64,000 nt of DNA from Centropus unirufus (lineage: Eukaryota; Chordata; Aves; Cuculiformes; Centropidae). A program made the translations under genes and the position numbers. A model generated the notes under the pieces. The model worked only from the letters and a program-made list of their open reading frames with translations. It was not told the origin of the DNA and made no database searches. Every line of letters starts with the position of its first letter. The first letter of the stretch is position 1. The stretch spans positions 1,727,968-1,791,967 of the forward strand of contig VYZI01000040.1 in assembly GCA_013397695.1 (NCBI GenBank), given 5' to 3'. Below, piece after piece: positions 37,390 to 51,186 of the stretch.

Positions 37390-38880
37390 CTTGGCATTTT
37401 CCCAGTCTTTGAGTTATCTGCAAACATTACTCATGACGACTTATTTAATTCTTTCACAAGATATGAAAAAAAAATATAAACAGACTGGGGCAGGTATTAA
37501 TCCCTGCAGGAGCCCAATATAAACATCTTTGCCCTGTAAGGATTACTCACTTATAGTTATAATTCCAAACACAGTATTTTAGCATAATAATTTTATACCA
37601 TTCTCCTTTTTTCTACAAAATGTCATAGGTACTAAGCAACTGTCATTTCAGGAATCTATCAATCAATGTTGTAATCCTGTTAAAAACAATTATTATTTTG
37701 AATGGATTTCCAGGCTGCCAGTCCATGTTGACTACATGAATAGTATTATTTCCTGTGTTTATTTGCTAACTGATATACTCTAACAAATTAATCTGATATT
37801 GAATTTAGCATTAAGTAACCTAGATTTCTAAACACTGAGATATGGTACTTAAATATCATTTTAAAATATTTTAAATCTTGCAGACCTTTGAGTTTTTCCC
37901 AGTAGACTAAAATACATCACTGTTAATGATTAAAAAAACCTCCACAGACTCGTCTGTTAAAAATCTCTGATATATATCAGGAGATCATAAAAGCTAAACT
38001 CAGAAACAACTCTCCTTCAACATCTCCCAAATTACTACAGAAATTGGAAGTATTTTTACTTGTGAGATGACATGAATTCATTAACCTGTTTTTTTCACCA
38101 ACATAGACAAATATGATTTTAATCTGTGCAACTTTGCTGTCATATTTTTTTAGGATTCTTTTTGTGATATACGTGAAACCTTTCTTGCAGTCCTTAAATG
38201 TAGCGACCACTAATTTTTCCTTTTCTATTTTTTGCCTCCTTCTTCAATTTCCTGTAAGTTTAAATATCTACTGTGTGTTTATTGATATTAGCTTCTTCTC
38301 TAGTTCGTATTATTCTCTGTAAGGCTGTATAGCTACTTTCATGCTCTTATCTACACCATGTGGGGTGTTTTGGTTGATTGTTTTTAACATAAGGTTTTTG
38401 GAGGCTCTCATAGAATTTTCTTAACACCCTCAGTTCTCTTCTTCATTAGCTGATTAGTGGCCCTTTTGACACGATAACTGCATAATGGCAGGTTGCAATG
38501 CGTATGTTTCTACTTATTTAACATACATATCCAAATACAGTCATAAAATTTTATTCTTTACTCATACAATAAATATTGCTTTCTCAATCACATCAACTTT
38601 TTAGAAAAACACAGATTATGAGATGTGATCATTCCCTTTTTGAATTTTAGAGTAAGGTCTAATGTAAGATTTCTCTATTGCTGGTACAATATCTTGTGGC
38701 TCAAAAATTACAATTTAAACGTGTTTTTTAAATCCAGCCTTTTAATTTTTATATTTCCAACACATACTAAAGTCTGACAGGATAATACACTGTATTTTCC
38801 CTTATTAAAAAGTCCTCATGACGAACAGTACTTCTGGGGGTTTTTTCCTACCACAGTAGCTCACAACTAAATTTTTGTTA
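37390..38880 (-). mobile_element. very old CR1-type LINE, RT region
   Basis: Strongly decayed, but the block order matches antisense CR1 of the older sauropsid type. On the plus strand one finds 'ttatctgcaaacattactcatgac', then 'acaagatatgaaa', then 'actggggcaggtattaatccctgcagga'. After about 190 bp comes 'tggatttccaggctgccagtccatgttgactac', and much later 'attttcccttattaaaaagtcctcatgacgaacagtacttctggggg'. Translated on the minus strand, the most telling bits are VNMDWQPGNPF and GLLQGLIPAPVC, corresponding to the region before the KAFD block and to GV(P/L)QGSVLSPVLF. Boundaries are approximate and the far 5' part is least certain. No open frame survives. Confidence 0.65.
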
Positions 38881-38883
38881 TGT

Positions 38884-38908
38884 TTTTCTCTTTTTAAAAA
38901 AGAGAAAA
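38884..38908. repeat. 25-bp perfect palindrome
   Basis: Twelve-base arms (TTTTCTCTTTTT and its exact complement) flank a single central A. It could form a hairpin or cruciform, but the A/T-rich content makes chance plausible. Confidence 0.8.
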
Positions 38909-41828
38909 TCATGACCAGCACCTAAGAACACTAGCTTTGAATTGTCTGTCACTTGAAGACTTCATTTCCTTTGACATCCAACACTCATCCTTGGGGCATT
39001 TTGCTTAACTGGCCTTTTCTTTGTTTTAATAATAGATTTTAACCCTCTCCATCATGTTTATTTCCATCTCAAGTGTATAAGATGGAAAATGTCTGAAGTT
39101 CATTGCTTCTACTCACCACAAAATGCAAGAAACATTGCACACACGATCCCTCTTGCTTGTTCAGTACATTTCAGCTCATAGCCTTCTGCCTGCTGCTGAG
39201 TATGACGATGCCCACTTCTCTTGCCTGGAGTGAATGCTAGCTGACTACTTTCATCCTGGTTTTCACTTCCTTAGGCTCCTCAGCAGCCGGGTCCCTTCCT
39301 TGTAGATCTGGAGAAGTGCTGCCACTCATAGTAAGCTCCAAAAAACTCTCAACCTTCCCTGACATGCCACACTAACTTATTTATACTCTCATTTAATTTT
39401 CCTGCCCTTCATCTGCAAGACCCATATTCTGCTTTATTTGAATCAAGGTGGTAGCAAGAAGGGACAAATCTTACTCCCTTCTACTTCCCACAGTACTCCT
39501 TTAGCTGTCCATTTCTGGAGTACTGCTTTGGTGAAGCCTATTTTTTATCAGCACAAATATTTGGAGAAGGCCAGATATCTTCCTTACATATCTTGATTGC
39601 TCTTCACAAAAATCTTTCTTTGTATGCAAGAAGTGATACAACGTAGCTCTGATTACACTTGCACAGATCTAAATTTACTTAAATTAGGTTATTCCTGTCA
39701 TTACACAAATGTCAAAGCTGTGAGCCCCATCAGTTCGTAGCGTGGCAACTCACTTTTCCTAAAATAGGGGATTATTATTATTTTGTAAAAATAAGATGCT
39801 TTCGTTCTGATGTAGATAAGAATCTTTCCCCTCCTTCCTTAAACTATGAAAATTAGATTGTATATCTCCTATGAAGTAGAAACTTGAACAAATCCATAAT
39901 TTATCTTGTGATTGTGAGAGATTTTCACCTCGAGGAAGTGCCAGTCCTATAGAAATTCTGTAGATCTTGTTTGAAAATGTTTTTCTTTACTAATAAGGAG
40001 AAGGGTTTTTTTTTCTTTTTATACAAGGCTCCTTTGATTTCTAGCGTATGACACTTCAGACTGAAAACGGTGTCTGCATTAATTAAAAGCAAAGATAAGG
40101 ACTCTTACTTTCCTCCTCCCTCCCTTAAAATCCAAGTAAAATGCTGGCAGGCAACACTCAGCATGCAGTGCTCTACCTCCAACCATGAACCCCTTTTATA
40201 GATTTCTGTCATTTTAGCTGCTCCTAGCTAAAATCACTGATTCTAATAGTCAGGCAGAAAGAAAAATGCCCAGGCAGTTAAGAACAAGATGGGGGATAGG
40301 TAGACATGGAAATTATGGAGCCTTCTACAAATCTGAGGCAGGGAGCACATCAGGCGTACAGCTCCTAAACCAGACCCTGAGAGCGCAAGGTTCATGTTGA
40401 GGCCTCTGGGGGAGAAAACCTTATGAGTTCATGCCCAACCATCTTTCTTTTGACCTCCAGGGGGTTTTGTTAAGAGCAGACTCCCATGTCAACAACTCAC
40501 TTCCCTGAATCTCCCATTGTTTCAAGAAATCTTAATTACGACTTGTAGCAACATCTTCAAACCGCTTGCTTCCTTCCTTCCACAGGATCTCTTAGTGATT
40601 AGATAAAATTATTATGTGGTCACCCATTCTTACCCATTGCACCGTAAGTCGAAACCACTCACAGTGAGGCAGCGTGCCCACATAAAGTACGTACACAAGA
40701 GCTCCTGGAATGGCACAGCCAACAGCAGAGCTGGGCCAAGTCTGCCAGGCGAAGTTCCGTGTTTCCACCTCAGCCACTGCAGGCAGCTCTGACATTTCTG
40801 AGCCCTACCTAGGGACAGCAGATTACTTTCAGGCCTTCTGGAGCCTGTGGAACTTGTGTCTAACTGGTGCATGCCAAGTAAAACTTTTCCCTTACATCTT
40901 TATAGCAAACCAAGTCTGAGATGTGTCTAATGTCTAAGTAATCTGGCAGAATAGGAAATATGAAAAAAAGAATAAATTAAGGTAGAAGTTCCTCGGCCTG
41001 GGATTTTCAGCATTAGCACTGACTTTCAGCTCCAGTGGATTTAGCTTTTGTTTAAAATTAGGTACCATGCCACAGAATTTGTACAGTTTTGTGGAATGAA
41101 TTTACTTGCTTTGTGCTGATATTTGCCTATCACTCCAAATACTCTTTCTCAATGCTGGAAATAGTACCTATTTGGGTTCACAACCTGAAGAAATAAACCT
41201 ATTTTTTACTGAAAATGGAAAAAGAAAGACAAAGACAAAAACAACAAACCACCTCATTTAACTTTCCCAAACTTCCCAAGCCTTGGTATGGCTTTATGTT
41301 GCTGTTTTACATTCCTAACATAAGAGGACATCACATCAAGCACAGCAAAAATCTAAAACGAACTCCTAAAATACAACTATTTATCGAAAGCGAAAGTATG
41401 GTTTTATTAAAATATTCTCTTTCTTACACACATTTAACAACAACATAAGCCATGAATGAACAGATAGGATTACAAAGAACTCCGTGGTCCCTGGTCAATT
41501 TAAGATTATTTAACTCTTATCTCCAGGTGAAAAATAATAACTATTGGCCTTTTAATAACATTAAAAATTGATCAGAATTCCCAGCGTACATCAAGACTTG
41601 TACTGGGAAAGGAAACCCTACGACTCTAGATTCAGATGTATAGACTGCAAAATATATAGATCTGACTCCCTCCTAACTCTTAATCTCACTCCTTCCACTT
41701 TTCTAATTAAATATGTTCCTTTTTCCTTACCTCCCCCCAACCCTACAAAGCAGCTCAGATATTCACATACTCACACAGCATTCATGGCAGCAACCCTGTG
41801 ACAAATACAAACCGAGTAACCTGACCTA
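38909..41828. other. non-coding stretch, nothing recognised
   Basis: No gene recognised. The part near 38940-39350 might continue the ancient CR1 but similarity is not convincing. A GC-richer patch at 40570-40870 has minus-strand frames of 67 and 80 codons without known motifs. Confidence 0.45.
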
Positions 41829-41885
41829 GTGGACTAGACGACCTGTAAAGGTTCCTTCTAATCCAAACTGTTCTATGATTCGATG
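41829..41885 (+). mobile_element. CR1 3' tail, minimal fragment
   Basis: About 57 bp matching only the terminal CR1 3' UTR: GGACTAGACGACCTGTAAAG, then TTCCTTCTAATCCAAACTG, then TTCTATGATTCGATGA. The last part is the octamer-type tail (ATTCTATGATTCTATG in young copies). Extreme 5' truncation of this kind is known for CR1. Confidence 0.88.
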
Positions 41886-44800
41886 AACCTGACCAACATG
41901 TAACATGACCTTAAAAAAAGCATGTGAATCATGCAAAGGCATCAACTTAATGACTACTTTCATTCTGTCCTTCTATTGCATTGAAGGGTCAGTTTATCTA
42001 ACAAAGAGCATCAGAATAAATCACTTGTTATCTGAAACCCAGAAAGTTCATCTGCCTAAACAATGAAAATAATTTTAAATTAATCAAAGGACTGGAATTG
42101 TTCTGCTTTTTAAAATGTGAGGGCATCCAGGACACCCTGGTATGCCATCAGAGGTCTTAAAAATGTGACGAAAGAAGTGAGCTTCCATCTTAGCAGTCAG
42201 GAACAAGAAATATTTTTAAGAATCTTCATTGCCTTTACAAGATTGTCATAACAACTATTCATTTTGATTTCTGGAACTGAAAAGATGTGACTATTTTGAA
42301 GAAAGTAAAAACAAAACATGTGTTATCATTTATCATGCCATTGTTATTTCACCTACCTCCTCATTATCATAAAGGGATTTTTATGCAGATCCCTTAAGGG
42401 TGGTAGAGATGGGCTTTTTATTTGTGCAGGGGTGCATGATGAGTACTCACACAAGAAACTACAGGTATATTGCAAGTACTCAAACAAAACCCACACAGAT
42501 TGCTGCCTTCAGGTATTGACTATGAAGTGCATTACTTTGGAGGGCGGGGGAGAAAAGACACCAAGAAGTAATTATAATTCCAGTCAGTCTGACCACATAA
42601 GTTGGGCAGAGATCTCAAAACTTCAGCATTTAAAAACATTAGGTTTCAGAAGTGATACTCAGTGTAAAATCTGACATAAATTGCATTCACATGAAAGTCT
42701 TCAAATAATTCTGAATCTACACATTCCTGATATTTCCCAGCCATGATTGTTTAGAAATTATTAAAGAAAACTGGTTTAAAAAATAATCTGTTGATGCATT
42801 TTCTCCATCTCTTCCAACTAATAACTCCAGAAATTTCACTGTTATTTTTGAAATATATGCTCTTTTTTTTCACCTGAGTCATTTCTTACCCATATGAAAG
42901 TTTTATCTCACTTTTTGCCTTCAAAAGTTTGAAAACTTTAGAAAAAAACATTAATATTAAGAATGCAAAAGACAATAGATTTCTCATCTTTGTTTCTCTT
43001 TTCCTCTGGGCCACATAAGGATGTTCAAGTCAGCAGAGAGTGTGTTGCTCTTTAAAAAAACTGCTGATTTAATATTTAGTAGGTGATGGATTCCACCTCA
43101 ACAATCAGACTCCGGAATAAAAATAGTCTGACTCTCACTCAGTGCCATGCACAAATCCATAGATAGAAACCCAAAATACTGTACAGCACAACATTTCCTG
43201 CTCAGTAATCTAGAGACAAGCTGCCGTGTTTCCCTATAAATACACATATATTCTAAGCTGATGCCTGTCAAACCAGCCACTGGTTAAGTGGCAAGCATAA
43301 TATAGCTTCCTTTCCCTAGAGGTAACTGTCCTCATTACTGAACCCCTAGGAGTATAATAGAATTTTCTTTAAAATATTCATCATATGACAGCTGATATTT
43401 CAGCCATATTTGGTTGGAATGCTACATTTTGGGGAATTTGGGACTCCATAGTCAATTAACCTAGTATTTTGCCTACCATCTCAATTTTTTCATCATAAAT
43501 CATTAAAGATTTATGTTAGTATGTAACTTGTTACCTCCCTATTCGGGGCTGAGCAAGACATGCAGACAAGGGTATTTCTGCTGCAGCAATGCCCATTAAA
43601 ACATCTGGACAAATAAGACTGAAACTTTCCACTTTCACTCAGCCAGAAAACACCAACTTCTCGAAGGTGAGTCACATCATCCAGCATGGTTCTGTTTCCT
43701 TCACACTTCTCAGAATCAACACTGAAGGCTGTAAAAACCTCACACTGGCAACAGGTCTCAGGAAGACCATGGGCAGGCAGGGGAAAATAAAACAGAGGCT
43801 AAAATTATTCACCAGAAATAAGAACAAAGAAGCTATGTAAATAGAATCAAATACACTGGTGGATTATTCAGCCCAAACAATTCCATCCTAAAATGTCAAA
43901 CGACCCTTTTCTTTCTGCCTCTCTGTTCTATTATTACTTCTTTCTTTAGAAAATATTGCCATTTTCTCTGCCACCTCCTCCCATTCATTTCCCTGCACGT
44001 TCTCAATTACAGTCAAAAACCTCAACAGCCCCTATACCACCTACTCCTCTACTTTAGAGCCTACCAGCACAAGTACCTGCTGCCTCTTCAGTTTAACCTT
44101 GCACAACCCTTCCCAGTCCTGGTCTCACGTGTGGCATGTAAGGCAAGTACACAAATAATCCCCACCGGTGCAGAGGGAAGGCTGTCACCGACACGCAAGT
44201 CTGTGTAGGAAGTTTGCACAGCACTTGCTCACACTCTGCAAGCCTTCCTGATATCAACACAGCATTGCAGCAGACCAGCACAAATTTTTCAGTGATTTCT
44301 CATCTGATTAGGGCTGTATCTCCATTCCCACATGCTACTCAAATACTGGTGGCAAAAAAAAATTCATCTTTACTCGCTACGGGACTTGTTTGTCATCAGA
44401 ATCCCTCCTCAGTTTTAGTAATTTGGTTAATCTTAATCTACTGATCTCATTATGCTGGTCTAATCAAAATCATTTGCTGATGAATATTGTCAGTAATGTC
44501 ACAGTTTGCTAAATTAACACTGGCTTAGCTTTAGCTTTTTATCAGCTTAACTACACAGCACTGATTGATGAGCATTTAAAAGCAGGAATTCCTTTCTTTG
44601 GGTCAAAGTCATAAAAGGAAAAGCTGGCGGTTTGAATGTGATACATCAACAGGTATTACCACAGAAAGTCTGATTTAATTGTGCAGAAGGCAAACCAAAC
44701 ACACCTCTCTACAACTTCCCTGCAAGCCAGGTCATAACAACAAAGATGCCTTTGGCCCAGCCTGTTAAAACAGCAGGAGAAGACCTTAATATCTTGCTCT

Positions 44801-45084
44801 AAAATTGCTGTTATAAGCAACATATCTTGCTGACTGACTCCTATGTACTTTTTTGGCATAAATTGAGTATTTCTAGATCACAAGTATTCCTACAGATAAA
44901 AATTAATTGCAACATTCATCACCATATATGTCTAAATTATAGGGATGCTGGAGAGATTTACAGTGAAAACACATCCAATTTTAATGAAGTTCAAAAGAAT
45001 AAATGTTTATTTATGGATTAAAGTACACAAAGATCTGCTGCTCACACTTTCTGAAATACTGACAGCTTCTCTTTTTATTTTTTT
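41886..45084. other. non-coding stretch, nothing recognised
   Basis: The longest frame is 118 codons (42318-42674, plus) with no known motif. No repeat family seen. Confidence 0.5.
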
Positions 45085-45085
45085 A

Positions 45086-45107
45086 AGAGAGAAAGAGAGA
45101 GAGAGAG
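45086..45107. repeat. (GA)n microsatellite
   Basis: Purine-only GA repeat with one AAA interruption, preceded by a T-rich tract. Confidence 0.85.
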
Positions 45108-48100
45108 TACAAGGGAAGGAAAGACTTCACACATCTTGTACTAGTTGTGGCAAATGGATCAATATTTGCAGCAGACAGGCAGAAAGCTCTTGGGTCTTTT
45201 AACACTAGTTGAGAATAGATGATATACAACTGAAGTCTGAAGATAAAGTTGCCTCTAAGAGGTTGCCTCTGGTGAAAGGGTGGGGATGTGCTGATAGCCG
45301 TCACAGCTGCAGGTGGATGTCTCAACACGTCTAGAGAAAGACCGCATATTTCTGCTCGGGGCTCAGCTTTGCTGCTATTCAAATTGAGTAACATTGGCTT
45401 AATACTCCTAAAGTTATCTTGCAGAAAAGAGGTGGAATCCAAATTAGAAGAAATTTACTTTCTATTTAATAGATTCTTAAGATAAAAAAGCATAATTACA
45501 CATCTAAAATTAGACTCTAGTGAAGACCTAAACAAAAACAACTTTAAGAGAAGATATGAAAGCCTCAGTGTGACATACAAATATAACAGAACTGTGAAAA
45601 AAAAATTAAACATAGAGAAACATCCAGCTCTTCGATAAAGTTCCCAGAAAGCTTTTCCCCGCTTAAAAATTCTCAACCACCACTTAATGAATGAGAGCTG
45701 ATGTTGGTGGTCTTCAAAATGGTTCATAAACTGATGCTATGCAGAAATATTACCAGGGGGATTACCAGCCCCCTGACATACAGCATCAGCCTGCTTAGAG
45801 TCAGATGTTGGGGAAGAAAACATTAATACTGCTAGAAAATGGCAGTCCTGCATCGTCTTGATAGGACTTCACTGGATCGACAAGCCTCCAGGTTTGCATG
45901 AGCTCCAGCAAGTTAACTAACCAAGAAATCCTGCCTTGTTTGGGTTTTTTATTTAAAAAAAAAAAAAAGTTCATCCTCTGATTTCTCTGTTCAGGCCAGC
46001 TGGCTGGTAAAATTCAGTTTTGGGAGGGAAAAAAGAAAAATTAAAATGAAAAGACAAAATATGACAGCCAGGTAATCCTTGCTGCTGTGAGAACCACTGT
46101 TAATACTGGCCTACTGGCAGACCATCCAAAGACAAGAAAAGATACAAACTGTTGCTATTGTTACAGTCTAAATCCTCTATGGATTCAACCAGAGGAATTA
46201 AATCCAGAGTTAGACCTTAGCTTACTCTACATGGGCAGAGCAAGAAAAGTAAAATAAATTTTTAAAAAAGGAGAAAAACGATTTTTTGCTAAGCCAGCCG
46301 ACACCATGCTGCTGCTGCTGCAATACTCTGCCTCAGGCCATGCAGCCTGAGCTGCACCATCTGCCCTGGAAAGATTCCAGAGAGGGCAGAGCAGCTGACA
46401 GTGTCACAAGTCAAGGATCCAGTATAATCATGACTGTTCCCTACCAGTTCACCTGAAACTTCACCTCCCCAGATCCTCCTTCTTGTTCTCAGGCATCTAC
46501 ATTTTAAATTGCTATTTTTGATGTGTCCTTCTCAGTTCAGCTGTCTTAATTACATATTTCCCTGTAAGCAGTGGCTTCACATGTCTTTCCAAGGTGCAAC
46601 CTTCTCCCTGAATTCACAAGGCACATCATCCTGGATAACAGTGAAATGCCACACCCGATGGAGTTGTTATGCATCTTGTGTTTTACAAGATGAGGTTTTT
46701 GTAAGAGTAGTAAAATCCCTCCAAAGTCTTGTTGACATCAGTTATCACAGAGAGAAGTAAAATGCTTTTTTCCTATGTTCAGCAGCAAAATTCCCATTGA
46801 CTTCAACACCGCAGGATATGTCCTGTGCACCGAAACAAATCATCTATTTATGAAGGCAGACAGGAAGAAGAGGCCTCCAGCAAAGGAATTTTTTATCTTT
46901 CAGTTGTGAGGTTCTTGACGTCTTACTTACCATGCTTCTCATTTTATTTTTCATTTTTCATTCTTGAATTGCAAAAGTGACTGACTTCATGTAAGGCCAT
47001 AATGCAAAGGCATTTCTGCTGTCTGAGGACAGCGTGTGCTAAGGAAAAAATCTAATGGTATCCTATAAGAACACACTATGAATCTTCTGCAGATACAAGA
47101 GTGAGAATCTCCATGTCAGCTAACAGATCAAGGAGCAGACTGGGGACATTTAGGTTATAAAGTGCAAGTCTACAAACTCAGCTGGAGAACGTGACAATCT
47201 TGCTGACTATGCAACAAGACACACACCCTTTGCAACTCTTGTTCATAGGAAAGAATAAGAGCAACTTGTGAAGTTTCAACAGTTCACAAGAGCAGCAGAG
47301 GAGCAGCACTGTCCCCCAGTTACATGACTGTACATCCCAAGTCCTTCTCCGCTGACTGCAGAGGCAGCAATTTCTGGGTCTGCTCCACAACAGGCCAGAA
47401 GACACCCCTGGCAGTGCAGAGACCATTTTCCTAAAACCCTTTCACGGTCTTCTGCACAGGTTCATGTCACAGGGATGGATCCCTCATATTGAGGTCTGAG
47501 TGTATGCAGTGACTAAATCGATGTCAAACCTTACATTGCCATTAATAGGAGAAGCGCAGGAATCTTGCATGGCATCGGATGACCTGCTGAAAGAAAAATG
47601 CACATTACTTGGATACTGTCTTCAAAATTCACTTTAAAGGGAGCCATTGGAAAAATCTGGCACCATTTTAATCTTTACAGATGGATTAAAAAAAGACACC
47701 CGCAAGTAATTTAGAAAGCTACCTGTGTTTTTCCAACATGCATATAAATTATTTTCTGCTTAAGCTTTTCAGTACCTGAATCCTGATTATTTTCACTGAT
47801 CTTACTGTTCCCCAGGAAAGCACTGCTTCTGTGCTGCTAGGTCCTCGCATCCCAAGGTAAGGGCAGGACCTGTTCTTACTTGTTGAAAATGACTCTTTTC
47901 TCAGAACACAGAGCAGAATTTAACAATCAGAAAAGTACAGATTAGACAGGCAATTGCAGACAGCTCAGTTCTTAGGATTTTGAAGGAGATTATTTCTACA
48001 ACACAGTTACGTGGACGGTTTTCTGAAATATTCACGTGTATTTGAATCCATCCTGGGGGCCTGGATGTACAGCAGATGGATTACAAAATCTGACTTTGTA

Positions 48101-50656
48101 ACTGCTTTATTACCACTTCTTACTGCTGCCAAAGCCAATTCCTTTCATATCTCTGATATAATCCCATCATCACTTCAGGGAATATGAGGTGATATCCAGC
48201 AGACTAAGAAAGAGCAGAGGTGTTAAAAATCTACAGGAAAGGAAGTCAAATGTCCCAGGCCAAAGAACCTAAAGAGAAGTAAAAGAGAAGGAATGAGCAA
48301 AACTGTCCTCTTCAGTCACTGCAGTGGGTCTACATGTGCATGTGTACATCTCTCACCCGCATTCATGTTCAGACTGAAGCCACCGTTCTCTCCTTTCTGC
48401 TCGTGGAGAGGAACATGCTGTTGTGCATTACGTCTCTCAATGAACACCAAACATACGGTGAGGCTCAGACACCTAGTTGTATTTAATAAAAAAAAAAAAA
48501 GAATAAAAAAGCAGCATAAATATACTCTCTAGGGACAGAACAGGTCAGAAGAGTAACCACAAGATGCCAATCCAGCCATTCATTGCCAGTTCTTGCCCAC
48601 TGCAGTGCATGCCACCTGAGAGCCCTTTAGCAGCTCAGGTTGAAGTACATCATTTGTTGCAGTACACATCCAAGGAGTACCCACCAGTGCCATATTACCA
48701 CAACACTGGCATCAGCTGACTCTGGTTTGGCTGCATCATAAAACAAAAAAGCAAAGCAGACAGGGAGATGTAATTTCTATTCTTTAAAAGGAGAGAACTA
48801 GGACACATTAGGAGGACAGAAAGGAAAAGCTACCCTTCATGACTTTGTTCTTAGCATAAATGGAGGGGCTTACAAGGCTACAACTTTCCATAAAGATATT
48901 TAGAGTGAGAAGGTTACCTGTTTGGCACATTTTTCCCGCTCTGTGACCTATTTATATCCCATTGTATTTTCCACATGTGTAAATGTGCAAAAGGCAAACT
49001 TCTGCTCGTCCAAGCAGAGACAGTAACACAGACCTGTCCTGTGATACTGGAGGATAATCCTCAGCAAAAACAATAGTGAGAGGCTCAGAGGCAGAAAAGA
49101 GAATGCCACTGCTCACAGCATGGTTGTTTTTCTCTCCTGTGGTCATACCAGAACATTGCAGACTGTGTCTATGCTAAGATGTCTTGCAATGCATGGAAAA
49201 AGCAATGCCAAGGAATCTTTTAAGGTAACAGTCTCAGTTTGCACTGCAGTCGTGAGCTTAATGAACACAGCTTTCACAAATCAAGTGAAGAGCTCTGGAC
49301 ATCATCCAAAAGAGGATATCGGGAAGAAAATTACTGCACTGACAATAAATTGGATTCCTATGTCCAAATTTTAAAGTATGGAATTGTATTGTATTTTTAG
49401 TATACTTCCCTCTGTAATGGCCAAATATGATGAAGGGACTCTGGACAGAAACGTATAATAGTTGCTTTACAGTCTGTGCCTGAAATTCTCATTTTCCACA
49501 CTTCCATACTCACCACTGAGATTCACAGTCCCAAATCCTTTCATGAAATAACTGAACAAAGTAATGCTACTGTAATTAGTGCAAGCAGTGCAACAAAGTT
49601 TATACAAGTTAAGATATAATCCAAAAGATAGCATATTAATTAATATGCACCCACTGCTTTTTAACTTGTCTAGTCATCTGAAATATACAGCACTACGCAA
49701 CCGTCTTAAATCAGTACTACCTATGACCCAAGTGGTAGTATTCAGACTAGAATAGGCACTGAAATCTGTGATCCAGGCTCCCAGGTTCTTGCAGGTGGAG
49801 ATGAATGGGATCAACCAGACAAGAAGAATTTGCACAGAATACCACCACAGGATTAGTAATCTTTCCCGTTCCTAGATGACCATTTACATCTGTCTACTCT
49901 TGTAGGATCTACTGCTTTAAAAGACCAATATTATTCCACTTCAGGGACAAACTATTGTTGTCCCTAATGGGAATAGTTTGAACCAACCACTTGCCACCTT
50001 TTTAACAGCTGCCCTGTCAAAGGCAATGTCCAGAGACTCATACGAGTTGTAATAAAAACTGTGTTCTGTAGTAAGTTCTGACATATTAAAAATGCACTGA
50101 ATGCTTGATATTTTTATGACTATGCTAATATTGTGACATTTTTTATGCTTGTTTCTGAAAAAGAAAAACCAGTGCAATTAAGTTCTCTGAAAGAAGAACA
50201 GAAATAAAGAAACAAATCAATCACTAAGAAAGCACGAAGAATGAAAGCTGCTTCTATCAGATTTGGAAACAAATCCCTGCTAGTCAATGGCAAGCTACAC
50301 ATTTGAACCAGATATTTCAAGAGACCTGTCAGTTTCACTCTGAAAGAGCACAGATAGGGTGACTTTTAATTTTTAGCACAAGCACTGTCTTGACTTTCAC
50401 CTGTTCCCTCTACCTTTGAAGTATATTAGCATTTGTCATAAAATGACTCCTTCCATCACTGAAAGAATTTTTTAAACAAATCTGGTTCCTCTTAGACAAC
50501 TTCATACTATGGATAACCCAGTTAGGTCATGGAACCTTGCTTTTAACTTCATCCTCTTTTAAAACACATTGCCTTCTTCAATTGCAGCCCAAATTAAAGT
50601 AGGAGATGGGTAAGATTTATAAACACCAGAATAAATAATGTTATAATCCTTCTTCC
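45108..50656. other. non-coding stretch with simple repeats
   Basis: It contains a 14-base A run (45955-45968), a short TGC/GCT trinucleotide run (46307-46321) and a 13-base A run (48488-48500). A moderately GC-rich patch at 47180-47440 can be read on the plus strand with two stops, but resembles nothing I know. No gene or mobile element recognised. Confidence 0.5.
46307..46321. repeat. (TGC)5 trinucleotide run
   Basis: Five TGC units in a row (GCT on the shifted reading). Short and probably stable. Confidence 0.8.
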
Positions 50657-51186
50657 TCACCTACAGAGCAAAGGACTAACGGGAAGAACCAGAGAACTGA
50701 ATGAGCCACACTGAAACAGCACAGTACTTGATGGCAGAAAGGCTAAATGGATCCGTGCTGAAGAACACCTCTGACAAATTACTGAGAACAGATTACCACA
50801 AAAGCACCTGAGGGAGCTGGAGTGAGAAATCCCCAATGCCTGGAGAATGCTACTCGTTTCATGAAGGACGCTAACATCAAAGTGTGAATGAGGAAATCTG
50901 CAAAGCTCTAGCGGAACCTTCACATGAGAGGGGCAATACTATCTGAGGAAGAAATCATAAAAAAACACATCTGCAGCAGAAGTGACTGAAGTCTCACTGC
51001 CACCGGTGATCTGAACAGTGCAGCAGACACTGGAGGAGAACAAACTGAGGACCCAACTGCATATTTTTGGTACAAAGCTACAGGAGACATAAAAGAATGG
51101 CTACAGCTTGATTGCGGCATTGAAAAAAAGCAAGATTCATCTCCCCTGCCAGATCCTTGAAAGTAGTGGCTCACTGAAAATATCAA
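50657..51186. other. purine-rich stretch with two abutting minus-strand frames
   Basis: Two 88-codon minus-strand frames meet end to start here (51186 to 50920 and 50923 to 50657) and leave 530 bp almost free of stops. Both are serine- and cysteine-rich and carry no known domain. The plus strand is purine-rich, which by itself removes stop codons from the complement, so I do not call a gene. The plus strand also has a protein-like phrase (PTAYFWYKATGDIKEWLQ) between stops near 51050-51110, equally unidentified. Confidence 0.25.

Noticed and set aside
40592..40919. Overlapping frames on both strands with a short resemblance to the 8600-8640 segment
   Set aside because: The shared string is only about 13 bases (TGCCATTCCAGGA); too short to support a common repeat or gene family.
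49947..49967. Small hairpin GGGACAA...TTGTCCC
   Set aside because: Seven-base arms are expected often by chance in 64 kb.
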